NCBI RefSeq assembly: GCF_040932435.1
Contig: NZ_JBFQGA010000009.1
Coordinates: 62,001-126,000, forward strand
DNA length: 64,000 nucleotides
Origin: Kluyvera sp040932435
GTDB lineage: Bacteria > Pseudomonadota > Gammaproteobacteria > Enterobacterales > Enterobacteriaceae
Direction: 5' to 3'
Under the pieces are notes generated by a model, which was not told the DNA's origin, did no database searches, and was given only the letters and a program-made list of their open reading frames with translations. Within the stretch, counting starts at the first letter, position 1; every line of letters starts with the position of its first letter. The translations under genes and the position numbers were made by a program. This document shows, in pieces, positions 15,485 to 23,800 of the stretch.

Positions 15485-16612
15485 ATGACGATGAAAAAGG
15501 CAATACTGGGCGCCGCCCTGCTGCTCTCGCCGCTGCTGGCGTTGGCGCAGAATTGGCCGGTGACGGTAACCGATCTCGATAACCGCGCGGTCACCATCGC
15601 GCACGAGCCGCAGCGCATTATTTTGCAAGATGGACGCGACATACTGACACTGGCTGTGCTGGAGCGCGAGAACCCATTCGCCAAAGTGGTGGCGTGGAAT
15701 AACCTGCCGAAAAAGCAGGATAGCCAAACCTGGGACGTCCTCAAACGCAAGTGGCCCGAGGCGGATAAGATCCTCGACATGCAGTTTTCCGATCAGGGCA
15801 ACGTCGATTTAGAAACCATTCTCTCGCGCCATCCGGATCTGATGATAGCCCAACTACGCGCCAAGCCGTCGCTGACCCAAAGCGGCGTACTGGCCAAGCT
15901 GGAGGCGCTGCATGTGCCGGTGGTGTTCGTTGATTATGAGCTGCATCCGGTTGAAAACACGCGCCCAAGTATTGCGCTATTGGGCAAAGTGCTGGGACAA
16001 AGCGCCCGCGCGCAGGCCTATCTTGATTTCTACCAGCAGCGTCTGGACTTGCTGCATCAGCGTCTGGCAAACGTGAAGAAAAAACCGCTGGTGTTTATCG
16101 AGCCAATTGCCGGAGTGGCCGGGTTGGATAACGGCTGCTGCTTTACCCACGCGCATAACGGTTGGGGCGGGCTGGTCGAAGCGGCAGGCGGTGAGAATAT
16201 CGGCTCGCAACTGCTGCCGGGCGCGACCGGTAACGTGTCGGTGGAGAAGATAATCTCCATGAACCCGGACTACTACCTGATGACCGGTTCCAAGCGTTCG
16301 ACCAAAGGCACTGCCATTATCCCGTTCGGCTATAACGTGGCGCAGTCTGATGTGACCCACGCCTTTAACGCCCTGCTAGGCCGCCAAGGTGTCAGCAGTA
16401 TTCCGGCGGTTGTCGCTGGGCATACGGGCGCGCTGTATCATCATTTCTACAATAATCCGTACAATATTATCGCCATTGAAACCTTGAGTAAGATTTTCTA
16501 CCCCACGCAGTTTAAGGATGTCGACCCGTTGGCGGATTACCACACGCTGATTACCCGCTTCACCGATATTCCGGATGATAAGGTTATCCTGAGCTACACC
16601 CCCGCGCAGTAA
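15485..16612 (+). CDS. Iron-complex periplasmic substrate-binding protein
   Basis: The periplasmic receptor that delivers substrate to the FecCD permease, 375 residues. A Sec signal peptide with AxA-type cleavage near A21/Q22 is followed by a PeriBP_2 fold of two lobes. The N-lobe has the family's PQRIILQDGRD stretch, and the MNPDYYLMTGS segment belongs to the C-lobe. The substrate (ferric siderophore, haem or another chelate) cannot be read from the sequence. An inverted repeat follows the stop. Confidence 0.88.
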   Translation: MTMKKAILGAALLLSPLLALAQNWPVTVTDLDNRAVTIAHEPQRIILQDGRDILTLAVLERENPFAKVVAWNNLPKKQDSQTWDVLKRKWPEADKILDMQFSDQGNVDLETILSRHPDLMIAQLRAKPSLTQSGVLAKLEALHVPVVFVDYELHPVENTRPSIALLGKVLGQSARAQAYLDFYQQRLDLLHQRLANVKKKPLVFIEPIAGVAGLDNGCCFTHAHNGWGGLVEAAGGENIGSQLLPGATGNVSVEKIISMNPDYYLMTGSKRSTKGTAIIPFGYNVAQSDVTHAFNALLGRQGVSSIPAVVAGHTGALYHHFYNNPYNIIAIETLSKIFYPTQFKDVDPLADYHTLITRFTDIPDDKVILSYTPAQ

Positions 16613-16622
16613 TTTCCTACTA

Positions 16623-16649
16623 TTACCGGGTCAAATTCTGACCCGGTAA
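16623..16649 (+). terminator. Perfect 11-bp stem-loop after the iron transporter operon
   Basis: TTACCGGGTCA (16623-16633) pairs exactly with TGACCCGGTAA (16639-16649) across the loop AATTC, 11 bases after the binding-protein stop. The following bases are only weakly T-rich, so termination may be partial or the hairpin may protect the mRNA end. Confidence 0.6.
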
Positions 16650-16729
16650 ATACCCTTATTCCCTTGTTTTGCCACAACACGGTATGATGTGCAGCAAATA
16701 TCGGATAACAGGCGATAGTTTGCCGACGA

Positions 16730-16757
16730 TTTACCGCTAAAATCGCGCCGATATTCT
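16730..16757 (+). promoter_or_regulatory. Candidate sigma-70 promoter of the aryl polyene operon
   Basis: TTTACC (16730-16735) and TATTCT (16752-16757) are separated by 16 bases, each matching four of six consensus positions. They lie 50 bp before apeC. This is a weak match, chosen by position as well as sequence. Confidence 0.3.
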
Positions 16758-16807
16758 AAGATTGAACAGCGCCATGATATTCACCGGTAGATGACCCATA
16801 CACATTA

Positions 16808-17527
16808 ATGAAATTCGCAATTAACGTTATTGACTGGCAGGCAATGGCCCCAGGATTAAGCGACCCGGCACAGTGGCTATCATGGGCACGGCAGCCGTTC
16901 GCCATTCATCCAGACGCCCCACAGGCAAAACTTTGCGAGCTACCGATGATGACTGCCCGCCGTCTGAGTTCCGGCAGCAAGCTGGCCGTGGAATGCGGCA
17001 TGGCGATGCTGCGCCGTCATCAAATTGATGCCGTGCTCTATACCAGCCGTCACGGTGAGCTGGAACGTAACTACCGCATCCTGCACGCGCTGGCGACGGA
17101 ACAGGCGCTGTCCCCTACGGATTTTGCCCTGTCGGTGCATAATTCAGCGGTAGGCAATCTGACCATTGCGGCAAAAAAGCCGATTGTCTCTTCGTCATTA
17201 TCCGCCGGAAGCGAGACGTTCCAGCAGGGGCTGTGCGAGGTAATCTGCTTGCTGCAGGCCGGTTATCAGCGCGTGCTGATGGTTGATTTCGACGGCGCGC
17301 TGCCTGAGTTTTATCACCCGCACCTGCCGCCGGAGATGCCCACTTGGGCCTATGCCGTGGCGCTGGTGATTGAAGCCGGCGGCGATTTACGCTGCGAGAC
17401 GCGGCCGCACGATGGCGCAGAGGTTGCCCTGCCGCAAAGCCTGCAATTTTTACAGCACTATTTACAAGATTCGCCCAACTTCACCCTCGCCGGTGAACGC
17501 TTAGCCTGGCGCTGGAGCCGGGCGTGA
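16808..17527 (+). CDS. apeC: ApeC, ketosynthase-like chain-length factor
   Basis: A 239-residue ketoacyl-synthase-like protein (Ketoacyl-synt_2 type) that starts the aryl polyene operon. It resembles only the N-terminal half of a ketosynthase; VHNSAVGNLTIA occupies the place of the usual cysteine motif, so the catalytic Cys is missing. In the characterised Xenorhabdus system the corresponding protein partners the ApeO ketosynthase in a KS/chain-length-factor pair. Its last four bases overlap the GTG start of apeD. The assignment rests on cluster order as well as fold. Confidence 0.85.
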   Translation: MKFAINVIDWQAMAPGLSDPAQWLSWARQPFAIHPDAPQAKLCELPMMTARRLSSGSKLAVECGMAMLRRHQIDAVLYTSRHGELERNYRILHALATEQALSPTDFALSVHNSAVGNLTIAAKKPIVSSSLSAGSETFQQGLCEVICLLQAGYQRVLMVDFDGALPEFYHPHLPPEMPTWAYAVALVIEAGGDLRCETRPHDGAEVALPQSLQFLQHYLQDSPNFTLAGERLAWRWSRA

Positions 17528-18339
17528 GCAGGCTTTTTTCACGGCTAAACCGGATATGGCGCGCAGCAATGACCGGAGTCTGCTTTGCGCTGTTTGGCCT
17601 AGGCGGGCTGATACTCTCGATGGTGTGGTTCAACCTGCTGCTGGTCATCGTGCGCAATAAACAGCGCCGTCGCCGTCTGGCAAGACGCTCCATTTCCGCC
17701 AGCTTCCGCCTATTTTTGGCGGTGGTGAAAAGCGTCGGCGTCCTTGATTATCGTATTGAAGGACAGGCCATTTTGCGCCAAGAGCACGGATGTCTGGTGA
17801 TAGCCAATCATCCCAGCCTGATTGATTATGTGATGCTGGCCTCGGTGATGCCGGAAACCGACTGCATGGTGAAGGGCGCGCTGTTAAAGAATCCGTTTCT
17901 CAGCGGCGTCATCCGCGCGGCGGACTATTTGATTAACGAACGGGCGGAGGATTTGCTCCCCGCCTGTCGTCAGCGCCTACAACAGGGCGATACGATTTTG
18001 ATTTTTCCCGAAGGGACCCGTACTCTTCCCGGGGAAAAAATGACGCTACAGCGCGGTGCGGCGAATATTGCCGTGCGCTGCGGTAGCGATTTACGTCTGG
18101 TGGTTATTCGCTGTACCGAACATATGCTGGGTAAACAGAGCAAGTGGTACAACGCGCCGCCAACCCGTCCTCGCTTTACCGTTACGGTAGGCGAGCGGGT
18201 GAAGATTGACCAATTTTACGATGCAAGTACCCAAGAACCGGCGCTGGCGGCAAGGCAGCTTAACCGGCATCTTTTGCATCAATTACAATCAGGCTGTACG
18301 CCTGGCACAGGAATGAACGATGCAAGCGCTCTATCTTGA
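17524..18339 (+). CDS. apeD: ApeD, lysophospholipid-type acyltransferase
   Basis: A membrane-associated 1-acyl-glycerol-3-phosphate-like acyltransferase of 271 residues. A hydrophobic anchor is at about 18-43. The catalytic H96-x4-D101 motif sits in NHPSLID, and the phosphate-binding FPEGTRT comes near 160. In this pathway it is thought to help attach the polyene to its lipid anchor; that role is inferred from the cluster. The GTG start overlaps apeC (GTGA), and the 3' end overlaps apeE by 20 bases. Confidence 0.87.
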   Translation: MSRLFSRLNRIWRAAMTGVCFALFGLGGLILSMVWFNLLLVIVRNKQRRRRLARRSISASFRLFLAVVKSVGVLDYRIEGQAILRQEHGCLVIANHPSLIDYVMLASVMPETDCMVKGALLKNPFLSGVIRAADYLINERAEDLLPACRQRLQQGDTILIFPEGTRTLPGEKMTLQRGAANIAVRCGSDLRLVVIRCTEHMLGKQSKWYNAPPTRPRFTVTVGERVKIDQFYDASTQEPALAARQLNRHLLHQLQSGCTPGTGMNDASALS

Positions 18340-18577
18340 AATAAAAAATCTCATCATCACCACATTGAATTTGGATGAACTGTCCGCCGACGATATCGAT
18401 ACCGATGCGCCGCTGTTTGGCGAAGGTTTGGGGCTGGACTCCATCGATGCGCTGGAGCTGGGGCTGGCTGTGAAAAATCAGTACGGCATCGTGCTGTCGT
18501 CCGAGAGCGAAGAGATGCGTCAGCACTTCTTCTCCGTCGCCACCTTAGCCGCCTATATTGACGGAGCGCGCGCATGA
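18320..18577 (+). CDS. apeE: ApeE, acyl carrier protein
   Basis: An 85-residue acyl carrier protein. GLGLDSID places the phosphopantetheine serine at S41, at the start of helix 2. It is one of two carriers that hold the growing aryl polyene. It starts inside the end of apeD and overlaps apeF by ATGA. It would be activated by the transferase at the end of the operon. Confidence 0.92.
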   Translation: MQALYLEIKNLIITTLNLDELSADDIDTDAPLFGEGLGLDSIDALELGLAVKNQYGIVLSSESEEMRQHFFSVATLAAYIDGARA

Positions 18578-18825
18578 CCGATAAAAACGCCATTTATACC
18601 GAAGTCTCCGCGCTGCTGGTGACGCTGTTTGAACTCGATCCTAAGGATATTCGCCCCGAGGCGCGTCTGTATGAAGATCTGGAGCTCGACAGCATCGATG
18701 CCATCGACATGATTGTGCATCTACAGAAAAAAACCGGTAATAAAATCAAGCCGGAAGAGTTTAAAGCCGTGCGCACCGTGCAGGATGTGGTGGATGCGGT
18801 AGAACGTCTGTTTAAAGAAGAATAA
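18574..18825 (+). CDS. apeF: ApeF, acyl carrier protein
   Basis: The second carrier, 83 residues, with the attachment site S40 in ELDSIDAID and a typical four-helix acidic sequence. It differs clearly from ApeE, which fits the model of two carriers with distinct partners. It is coupled to apeE by a four-base overlap. Confidence 0.92.
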   Translation: MTDKNAIYTEVSALLVTLFELDPKDIRPEARLYEDLELDSIDAIDMIVHLQKKTGNKIKPEEFKAVRTVQDVVDAVERLFKEE

Positions 18826-18831
18826 CTCACC

Positions 18832-19413
18832 GTGTCGGGCAACCGCTCGCGGCCTCTCTTCGCCTTGTTGACAGGATTAGTGTTGCTAGCCTGGCCGTTA
18901 CTCATCGGCTTCGGGCTGGCGCATGACGGCCTGCGCTGGCTGCTGCCGCTTATGGTGGTTGTGTTCGGAGTTCGCGCATTGCAGATGCGTCATCAGGCCG
19001 GGCCGCTGGCGGTGGTGATGCAGCGGATTGCCGTTGTGGCGATAGTGCTCTGCGCTGCCAGCTACCTACTGAAAACGCACCAGTTGCTGCTGTTTTATCC
19101 GGTGGTGGTGAACGGCGTCATGCTGGCCGTCTTTGGCGGTTCTCTATGGTCAACGATGCCAATTGTTGAACGCATCGCTCGCCTGCGCGAGCCGGAACTC
19201 ACGCCTGCTGGCGTCAGGTATACCCGCCGCGTCACCCAAGTGTGGTGCCTGTTTTTCATTATCAACGGCACAATAGCGCTGCTGACCGCGCTGCACGGCG
19301 ATATGTCACTGTGGACCATTTGGAACGGCATGATTGCCTATCTGCTGATGGGCACCCTTATGGCCGTCGAGTGGTTGGTGCGCCAGCGGGTCAGGAGACG
19401 AGAAAAGCCATGA
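18832..19413 (+). CDS. apeG: ApeG, integral membrane protein
   Basis: A hydrophobic 193-residue protein with about five membrane segments, of the COG4648-like family found in aryl polyene clusters. Its biochemical role is not established. It starts at GTG six bases after apeF, and its TGA overlaps the ATG of apeH. The C-terminal tail is basic and cytoplasmic in appearance (RRREKP). Confidence 0.8.
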   Translation: MSGNRSRPLFALLTGLVLLAWPLLIGFGLAHDGLRWLLPLMVVVFGVRALQMRHQAGPLAVVMQRIAVVAIVLCAASYLLKTHQLLLFYPVVVNGVMLAVFGGSLWSTMPIVERIARLREPELTPAGVRYTRRVTQVWCLFFIINGTIALLTALHGDMSLWTIWNGMIAYLLMGTLMAVEWLVRQRVRRREKP

Positions 19414-20753
19414 ACTCAACGCAGAAACTGGCTGATTGGCTTGCCCCAACGCGTCCGACAGACACGCCTATTGCATGGCTTGCTGACCACGTCTGGACGC
19501 TGGGCCATCTGCGTCACGACGTCGCACAGCTTCTGCCCTATTTGCAACAGCATCGCGGCACGCGTTGGGCGCTGTGCTTTGACAACAGCTATCTGTTTAT
19601 CGTGGCGATGCTCGCCACGCTGCACGCCGGCAAGACGCCGGTGCTACCGGGGCATCGCAACCTCGCGCTATTCACCGAACAGCCGCCGCTTTTCGACGGC
19701 ATACTAAGCGATGACACGCTGGAGTGGACGGGGCCGGTGCACCGCGTGACCTCGGCGATGACCGCCGTTGCAACGGGTCATTTCCCCACGATCCCACCCG
19801 ATGCCAGCATTGAACTTTATACCTCCGGCTCAACCGGCGCGCCCAAACGGGTAGTGAAAACGCTGGCACAGCTCGACGATGAAGCCGCGTTGCTCGCCGG
19901 GCATTTTGCCGAACGTTTAACCGATTGTCGGGTGGTAGGCTCGGTCAGCCATCAGCATCTCTACGGCCTGACATTTCGCATCGTGTTGCCTATGGCATTA
20001 GGTTTAACACTGCACGCGGGAGTGATCGGTTTTGCCGAGCAGCTTGCGGCGTTAAGCCATCGCCACCGCTATGCGTTTATCACCAGCCCCGCGTTTTTAA
20101 AACGACTGGACTATCAGCTTACGCCGCCGCCCATCGCGGTGACGGTCAGCGCGGGCGGTGAGCTAAACGAACAGCTGGCAGCACAGGCCGCCGCAGGGCT
20201 ACGGGTCTGGCCGGATGAAATCTACGGCAGCACCGAAACCGGGATTGTCGCTAAACGCTGTCAACACAACGATGCCGCATGGCAACCGTTCCCCGGCGTG
20301 GTTTTGCGCAAGGAAAATGCAGCAACACGTATATTTTCCCCGCTCATTGCCGATAATAACGGTCTGTGTCTCGACGATAACCTGCAGTTTCTGGAGAGCG
20401 GCGATTTTCACCTACTGGGACGCCACGACCGAATCGTCAAAATTGAAGAAAATCGCGTCTCGCTTTGCGAAATCGAACGCCGCTTGTTGGCGCTTGCGGG
20501 GGTTCGCGAAGCGGCGGCGGTGCCGGTTTACCGCGGGGGGCGTCAGTCTATTGGCGCGCTGCTGGTGCTGGAAGAAGGCCACCGTACCTCCGGGAACAAA
20601 AAGCAGATACTGGCGTGGCGCAAAGCGCTTCGCGCTTGGCTGACGCCGGTGGCGGTTCCGCGCTATTGGCGGGTGGTCGATGAGATCCCGGTCAATGGGA
20701 TGAACAAGCGTGTTGATGCGCAATTACAGGAGTTGTTTGATGAAGCCCGCTGA
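19410..20753 (+). CDS. apeH: ApeH, AMP-dependent aryl-acid ligase
   Basis: An acyl-activating (ANL) enzyme of 447 residues, expected to activate the aromatic starter acid (4-hydroxybenzoate-type in the known pathway) and load it on a carrier protein. The P-loop-like YTSGSTGAPKR lies at about 137-147, the EIYGSTETG core motif follows, and a compact C-terminal domain holds the late lysine in NGMNKR. Upstream in-frame sequence exists, but the ATG at 19410 overlaps the apeG stop (ATGA), like the other junctions here. The 3' end overlaps apeI by 14 bases. Confidence 0.88.
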   Translation: MNSTQKLADWLAPTRPTDTPIAWLADHVWTLGHLRHDVAQLLPYLQQHRGTRWALCFDNSYLFIVAMLATLHAGKTPVLPGHRNLALFTEQPPLFDGILSDDTLEWTGPVHRVTSAMTAVATGHFPTIPPDASIELYTSGSTGAPKRVVKTLAQLDDEAALLAGHFAERLTDCRVVGSVSHQHLYGLTFRIVLPMALGLTLHAGVIGFAEQLAALSHRHRYAFITSPAFLKRLDYQLTPPPIAVTVSAGGELNEQLAAQAAAGLRVWPDEIYGSTETGIVAKRCQHNDAAWQPFPGVVLRKENAATRIFSPLIADNNGLCLDDNLQFLESGDFHLLGRHDRIVKIEENRVSLCEIERRLLALAGVREAAAVPVYRGGRQSIGALLVLEEGHRTSGNKKQILAWRKALRAWLTPVAVPRYWRVVDEIPVNGMNKRVDAQLQELFDEAR

Positions 20754-21090
20754 AATTGAGCGCCGCCAACTGCATCCACAGCAGCTCGAGGTGACGCTGC
20801 GCCTCGACCCTGCCCTCCCCTGGTTTCGTGGGCATTTTGCCGTGCAGCCGCTGTTGCCCGGCGTGGCGCAGATTGACTGGGTGATGCACTACGCCAGCCT
20901 TGTTGCCCCCGGCTGGCGCTTTCGCGCGCTGCAAAACGTCAAATTTCAATCGCCGCTGCTGCCGGGCGCCGTTGTGACGCTCAGCCTAAACTGGCAGGAG
21001 GCACGTCAACTGCTGACCTTTAGCTACCAGCGCCACGACGGTGATGCGCGGCACGCCGCCAGCAGCGGCAAGATTTCGCTATGTCGCTAG
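20740..21090 (+). CDS. apeI: ApeI, hot-dog-fold dehydratase
   Basis: A 116-residue FabA/FabZ-like 3-hydroxyacyl-ACP dehydratase. The hot-dog helix region is WFRGHFAVQPLLPGVAQIDW, with the active-site histidine in GHF. It is thought to act with ApeP to dehydrate each elongation product and leave conjugated double bonds. AGGAG lies seven bases before the ATG at 20740, which is why the longer frame is not used. It overlaps apeJ by 10 bases. Confidence 0.86.
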   Translation: MKPAEIERRQLHPQQLEVTLRLDPALPWFRGHFAVQPLLPGVAQIDWVMHYASLVAPGWRFRALQNVKFQSPLLPGAVVTLSLNWQEARQLLTFSYQRHDGDARHAASSGKISLCR

Positions 21091-22772
21091 CCTTCGCCCC
21101 CTGCGTAGTTATCCCCTGCTACAACCACGGCGCGATGATGGCGGGGGTGCTCGCGCGTTTACAGCCGTTCGGCCTGCCGTGCATTGTGGTCGATGATGGC
21201 AGCGATGATTCTACCGCGCAGACGCTCTCACGCCTTGCGGCACAAACGCCAAATTTAACCCTGATTCGCCTAGCGCAAAACGCCGGTAAAGGGGCCGCCG
21301 TGATCCGCGGTTTACACGCGGCAGCGCAGGCCGGGTTTAGCCACGCCGTACAGGTCGATGCCGACGGTCAGCACGCTATTGAAGATCTGCCCAAACTGCT
21401 CGCCAAGGCGAAGCAATACCCGAACGCGCTGATTTCAGGGCAACCCCTTTACGACGACTCCATTCCCCGTTCGCGACTGTATGGACGCTGGGTCACTCAT
21501 GTATGGGTATGGATTGAAACCCTGTCCTTGCAGCTAAAAGACAGCATGTGCGGCTTTCGGGTCTACCCGGTAGAGCCGACGTTGGCATTGGCTGCAAGGG
21601 TCACGCTCGGTCAACGGATGGATTTTGATACCGAGGTGATGGTGCGTCTTTACTGGCAGGGCAACAGCAGCCATTTTGTCCCCACCTGCGTCACCTATCC
21701 GCAGGACGGGCTGTCGCATTTCGATGCCTTAAAAGACAATCTGCGCATCTCCTGGATGCACACCCGGCTGTTTCTCGGCATGCTGCCGCGTATACCTTCG
21801 CTGCTGTTTCGCCGGGCTACACCGCACTGGGCGCAACAGCAGGAGGTCAAGGGACTTTGGGGAATGCAGCTGATGCTGTGGGTCTGGCGCGTCTTGGGCC
21901 GCCGGGCGTTTACCTGTTTGCTGCATCCGGTAGTGGGCGTGTACTGGCTCAGCGCCACCCGCGCGCGCCGCGCGTCGCAAAACTGGCTGCAACGCGTTCG
22001 TTCGCAGCTGACCGAGCGCCAGATGCCGATACCGGCGAACCTCTCCAGCTACCGTCACTTCCTGCGCTTTGGTGAGGCGATGCTCGATAAAATCGCCGGC
22101 TGGCGTGGCGAGCTGCAATGGGGCCGCGATGTGGTTTTTGCCCCCGGCGCTGAAGCGGCACTCAACGTGGCGTCCCCACGCGGCAAGCTGCTGCTGGCGT
22201 CCCATCTCGGCGACGTCGAAGTGTGTCGAGCGCTGGCGCAATTGCAGGGCAGCAAAACCATCAACGCTCTGGTGTTCAGCGATAATGCCCGGCGCTTTAA
22301 GCAAATCATGCAAGAGATGGCGCCACAGGCCGGGGTCAACCTGATGCCGGTTACCGACATCGGCCCCGATACCGCCATGTTGCTCAAAGAGAAGCTCGAG
22401 CGCGGCGAGTGGATTGCTATCGTTGGCGATCGCGTCGCGGTTAATCCCCAGCGCGGCGGTGGATGGCGCGTTTGCTGGAGCCGATTTTTAGGCCAAGATG
22501 CCCCCTTCCCGCAGGGGCCATTCATTCTGGCGTCAATCTTGCGCTGCCCGGTGGATCTGCTGTTTGCCCTCCGCGAGCAGGGCAAGCTGCACGTTCACTG
22601 CGAACCGTTTTCCGACCCGCTGCTGTTGCCGCGCGCCGATAGGCAACAGGCGCTACAGCAGGCTGTCGACCGCTACGCACAGCGCCTCGAGCATTATGCC
22701 CTGCGCTCGCCGCTCGACTGGTTTAACTTTTTCGATTTCTGGCAGTTGCCAGAACCCAAAGATAAGGAGTAG
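21081..22772 (+). CDS. apeJ: ApeJ, glycosyltransferase-acyltransferase fusion
   Basis: A 563-residue two-domain protein. The N-terminal part (about 1-240) is a GT2 glycosyltransferase with VVDDGSDD at 36-43 and the metal-binding DAD at 93-95. The C-terminal part (about 310-550) is an LpxL/HtrB-like acyltransferase with H-x4-E in SHLGDVE. It likely builds the lipid or sugar anchor of the polyene at the inner membrane. This fusion is normal for enterobacterial aryl polyene clusters. AAGGAG at its 3' end serves the next gene. Confidence 0.87.
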   Translation: MSLAFAPCVVIPCYNHGAMMAGVLARLQPFGLPCIVVDDGSDDSTAQTLSRLAAQTPNLTLIRLAQNAGKGAAVIRGLHAAAQAGFSHAVQVDADGQHAIEDLPKLLAKAKQYPNALISGQPLYDDSIPRSRLYGRWVTHVWVWIETLSLQLKDSMCGFRVYPVEPTLALAARVTLGQRMDFDTEVMVRLYWQGNSSHFVPTCVTYPQDGLSHFDALKDNLRISWMHTRLFLGMLPRIPSLLFRRATPHWAQQQEVKGLWGMQLMLWVWRVLGRRAFTCLLHPVVGVYWLSATRARRASQNWLQRVRSQLTERQMPIPANLSSYRHFLRFGEAMLDKIAGWRGELQWGRDVVFAPGAEAALNVASPRGKLLLASHLGDVEVCRALAQLQGSKTINALVFSDNARRFKQIMQEMAPQAGVNLMPVTDIGPDTAMLLKEKLERGEWIAIVGDRVAVNPQRGGGWRVCWSRFLGQDAPFPQGPFILASILRCPVDLLFALREQGKLHVHCEPFSDPLLLPRADRQQALQQAVDRYAQRLEHYALRSPLDWFNFFDFWQLPEPKDKE

Positions 22773-22775
22773 AGG

Positions 22776-23198
22776 GTGCTTAACGATCCCCGTTTTACGG
22801 CTGAAGTCGAGCTGTCCATTGCTTTCCACGACATCGATATGATGGGCGTGGTGTGGCACGGCAACTATTTCCGCTATTTCGAGATTGCCCGCGAAGCGCT
22901 GCTCAACCAGTTTGACTACGGCTATCGGCAGATGAAGGCTTCAGGTTATCTGTGGCCGGTGGTCGATACCCGCGTGAAGTACCGTCATGCCCTTACCTTT
23001 GAACAGCGTATCCGCGTGCGTGCGCGGGTTGAAGAGTATGAAAACCGTTTGCGCATCGCCTATGACATTTTTGATGCCGAAAGCGGCCAGCGCACCACCA
23101 GCGGTTACACCATCCAGGTGGCGGTGGAGGAACAAAGCCGCGAGCTGTGCTTCGTCAGTCCGGCGGTGCTTTTTGAACGGATGGGAGTCACGCCATGA
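22776..23198 (+). CDS. apeK: ApeK, 4HBT-type acyl thioesterase
   Basis: A 140-residue hot-dog thioesterase of the YbgC/4-hydroxybenzoyl-CoA type. The family motif is HDIDMMGVVWHGNYFRYFE (D, H and Y conserved; the D is in the catalytic place). It starts at GTG three bases after apeJ, with AAGGAG seven bases upstream. It probably releases or edits acyl chains. Its stop overlaps the apeL ATG. Confidence 0.85.
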   Translation: MLNDPRFTAEVELSIAFHDIDMMGVVWHGNYFRYFEIAREALLNQFDYGYRQMKASGYLWPVVDTRVKYRHALTFEQRIRVRARVEEYENRLRIAYDIFDAESGQRTTSGYTIQVAVEEQSRELCFVSPAVLFERMGVTP

Positions 23199-23800
23199 AA
23201 TTCCTGCCGCTGCTGATGCTGCTTATCAGCCCTTTGGTTAACGCCCTGACGCTGGATACCCTCCAGCAGCGCTTCACCGAACAGCCGGTGGTACGGGCGC
23301 ACTTCACGCAAACCCGGACGATTAAAGATATGCCGCAGCCTTTGCGTTCCGCAGGCCAGATGCTAATTGCCCGCGACCAAGGGCTGCTGTGGGATCAAAC
23401 CTCGCCGTTCCCGATGCAGCTGCTGCTGGACGATAAGCGGATGGTGCAGTCCATTAACGGCCAGCCGCCGCAGACCATCACCGCTGAGAACAATCCGCAG
23501 ATGTTCCAATTTAACCATCTGCTGCGCGCGCTGTTTCAGGCTGACCGTAAGGTGCTGGAAGAAAACTTCCGCGTCGAATTTGCCGACCTTGGCGATGGCC
23601 GCTGGACACTGCGTCTGACGCCCATCACTACGCCGCTGGATAAGATTTTTGCCACCATCGATTTGGGCGGCAAGACCTATCTTGAATCCATCAAGCTTAA
23701 CGACAAACAAGGCGACAGCACCGATATTGCCCTCTCCCAACACCAATTAACCCCCGCACAGCTGACCGATGACGAACGCCAACGCTTTGCCGCCAAGTAA
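23195..23800 (+). CDS. apeL: ApeL, LolA-like periplasmic carrier
   Basis: A 201-residue secreted protein with a signal peptide cleaved near residue 17 (NA/LTL) and the LolA-type open beta-barrel sequence pattern (LRSAGQMLIARDQGLLW, then a repeat of hydrophobic strands). By analogy with LolA it should carry the lipid-linked polyene through the periplasm. ATGA overlap with apeK; its end overlaps apeM by 32 bases. Confidence 0.83.
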   Translation: MKFLPLLMLLISPLVNALTLDTLQQRFTEQPVVRAHFTQTRTIKDMPQPLRSAGQMLIARDQGLLWDQTSPFPMQLLLDDKRMVQSINGQPPQTITAENNPQMFQFNHLLRALFQADRKVLEENFRVEFADLGDGRWTLRLTPITTPLDKIFATIDLGGKTYLESIKLNDKQGDSTDIALSQHQLTPAQLTDDERQRFAAK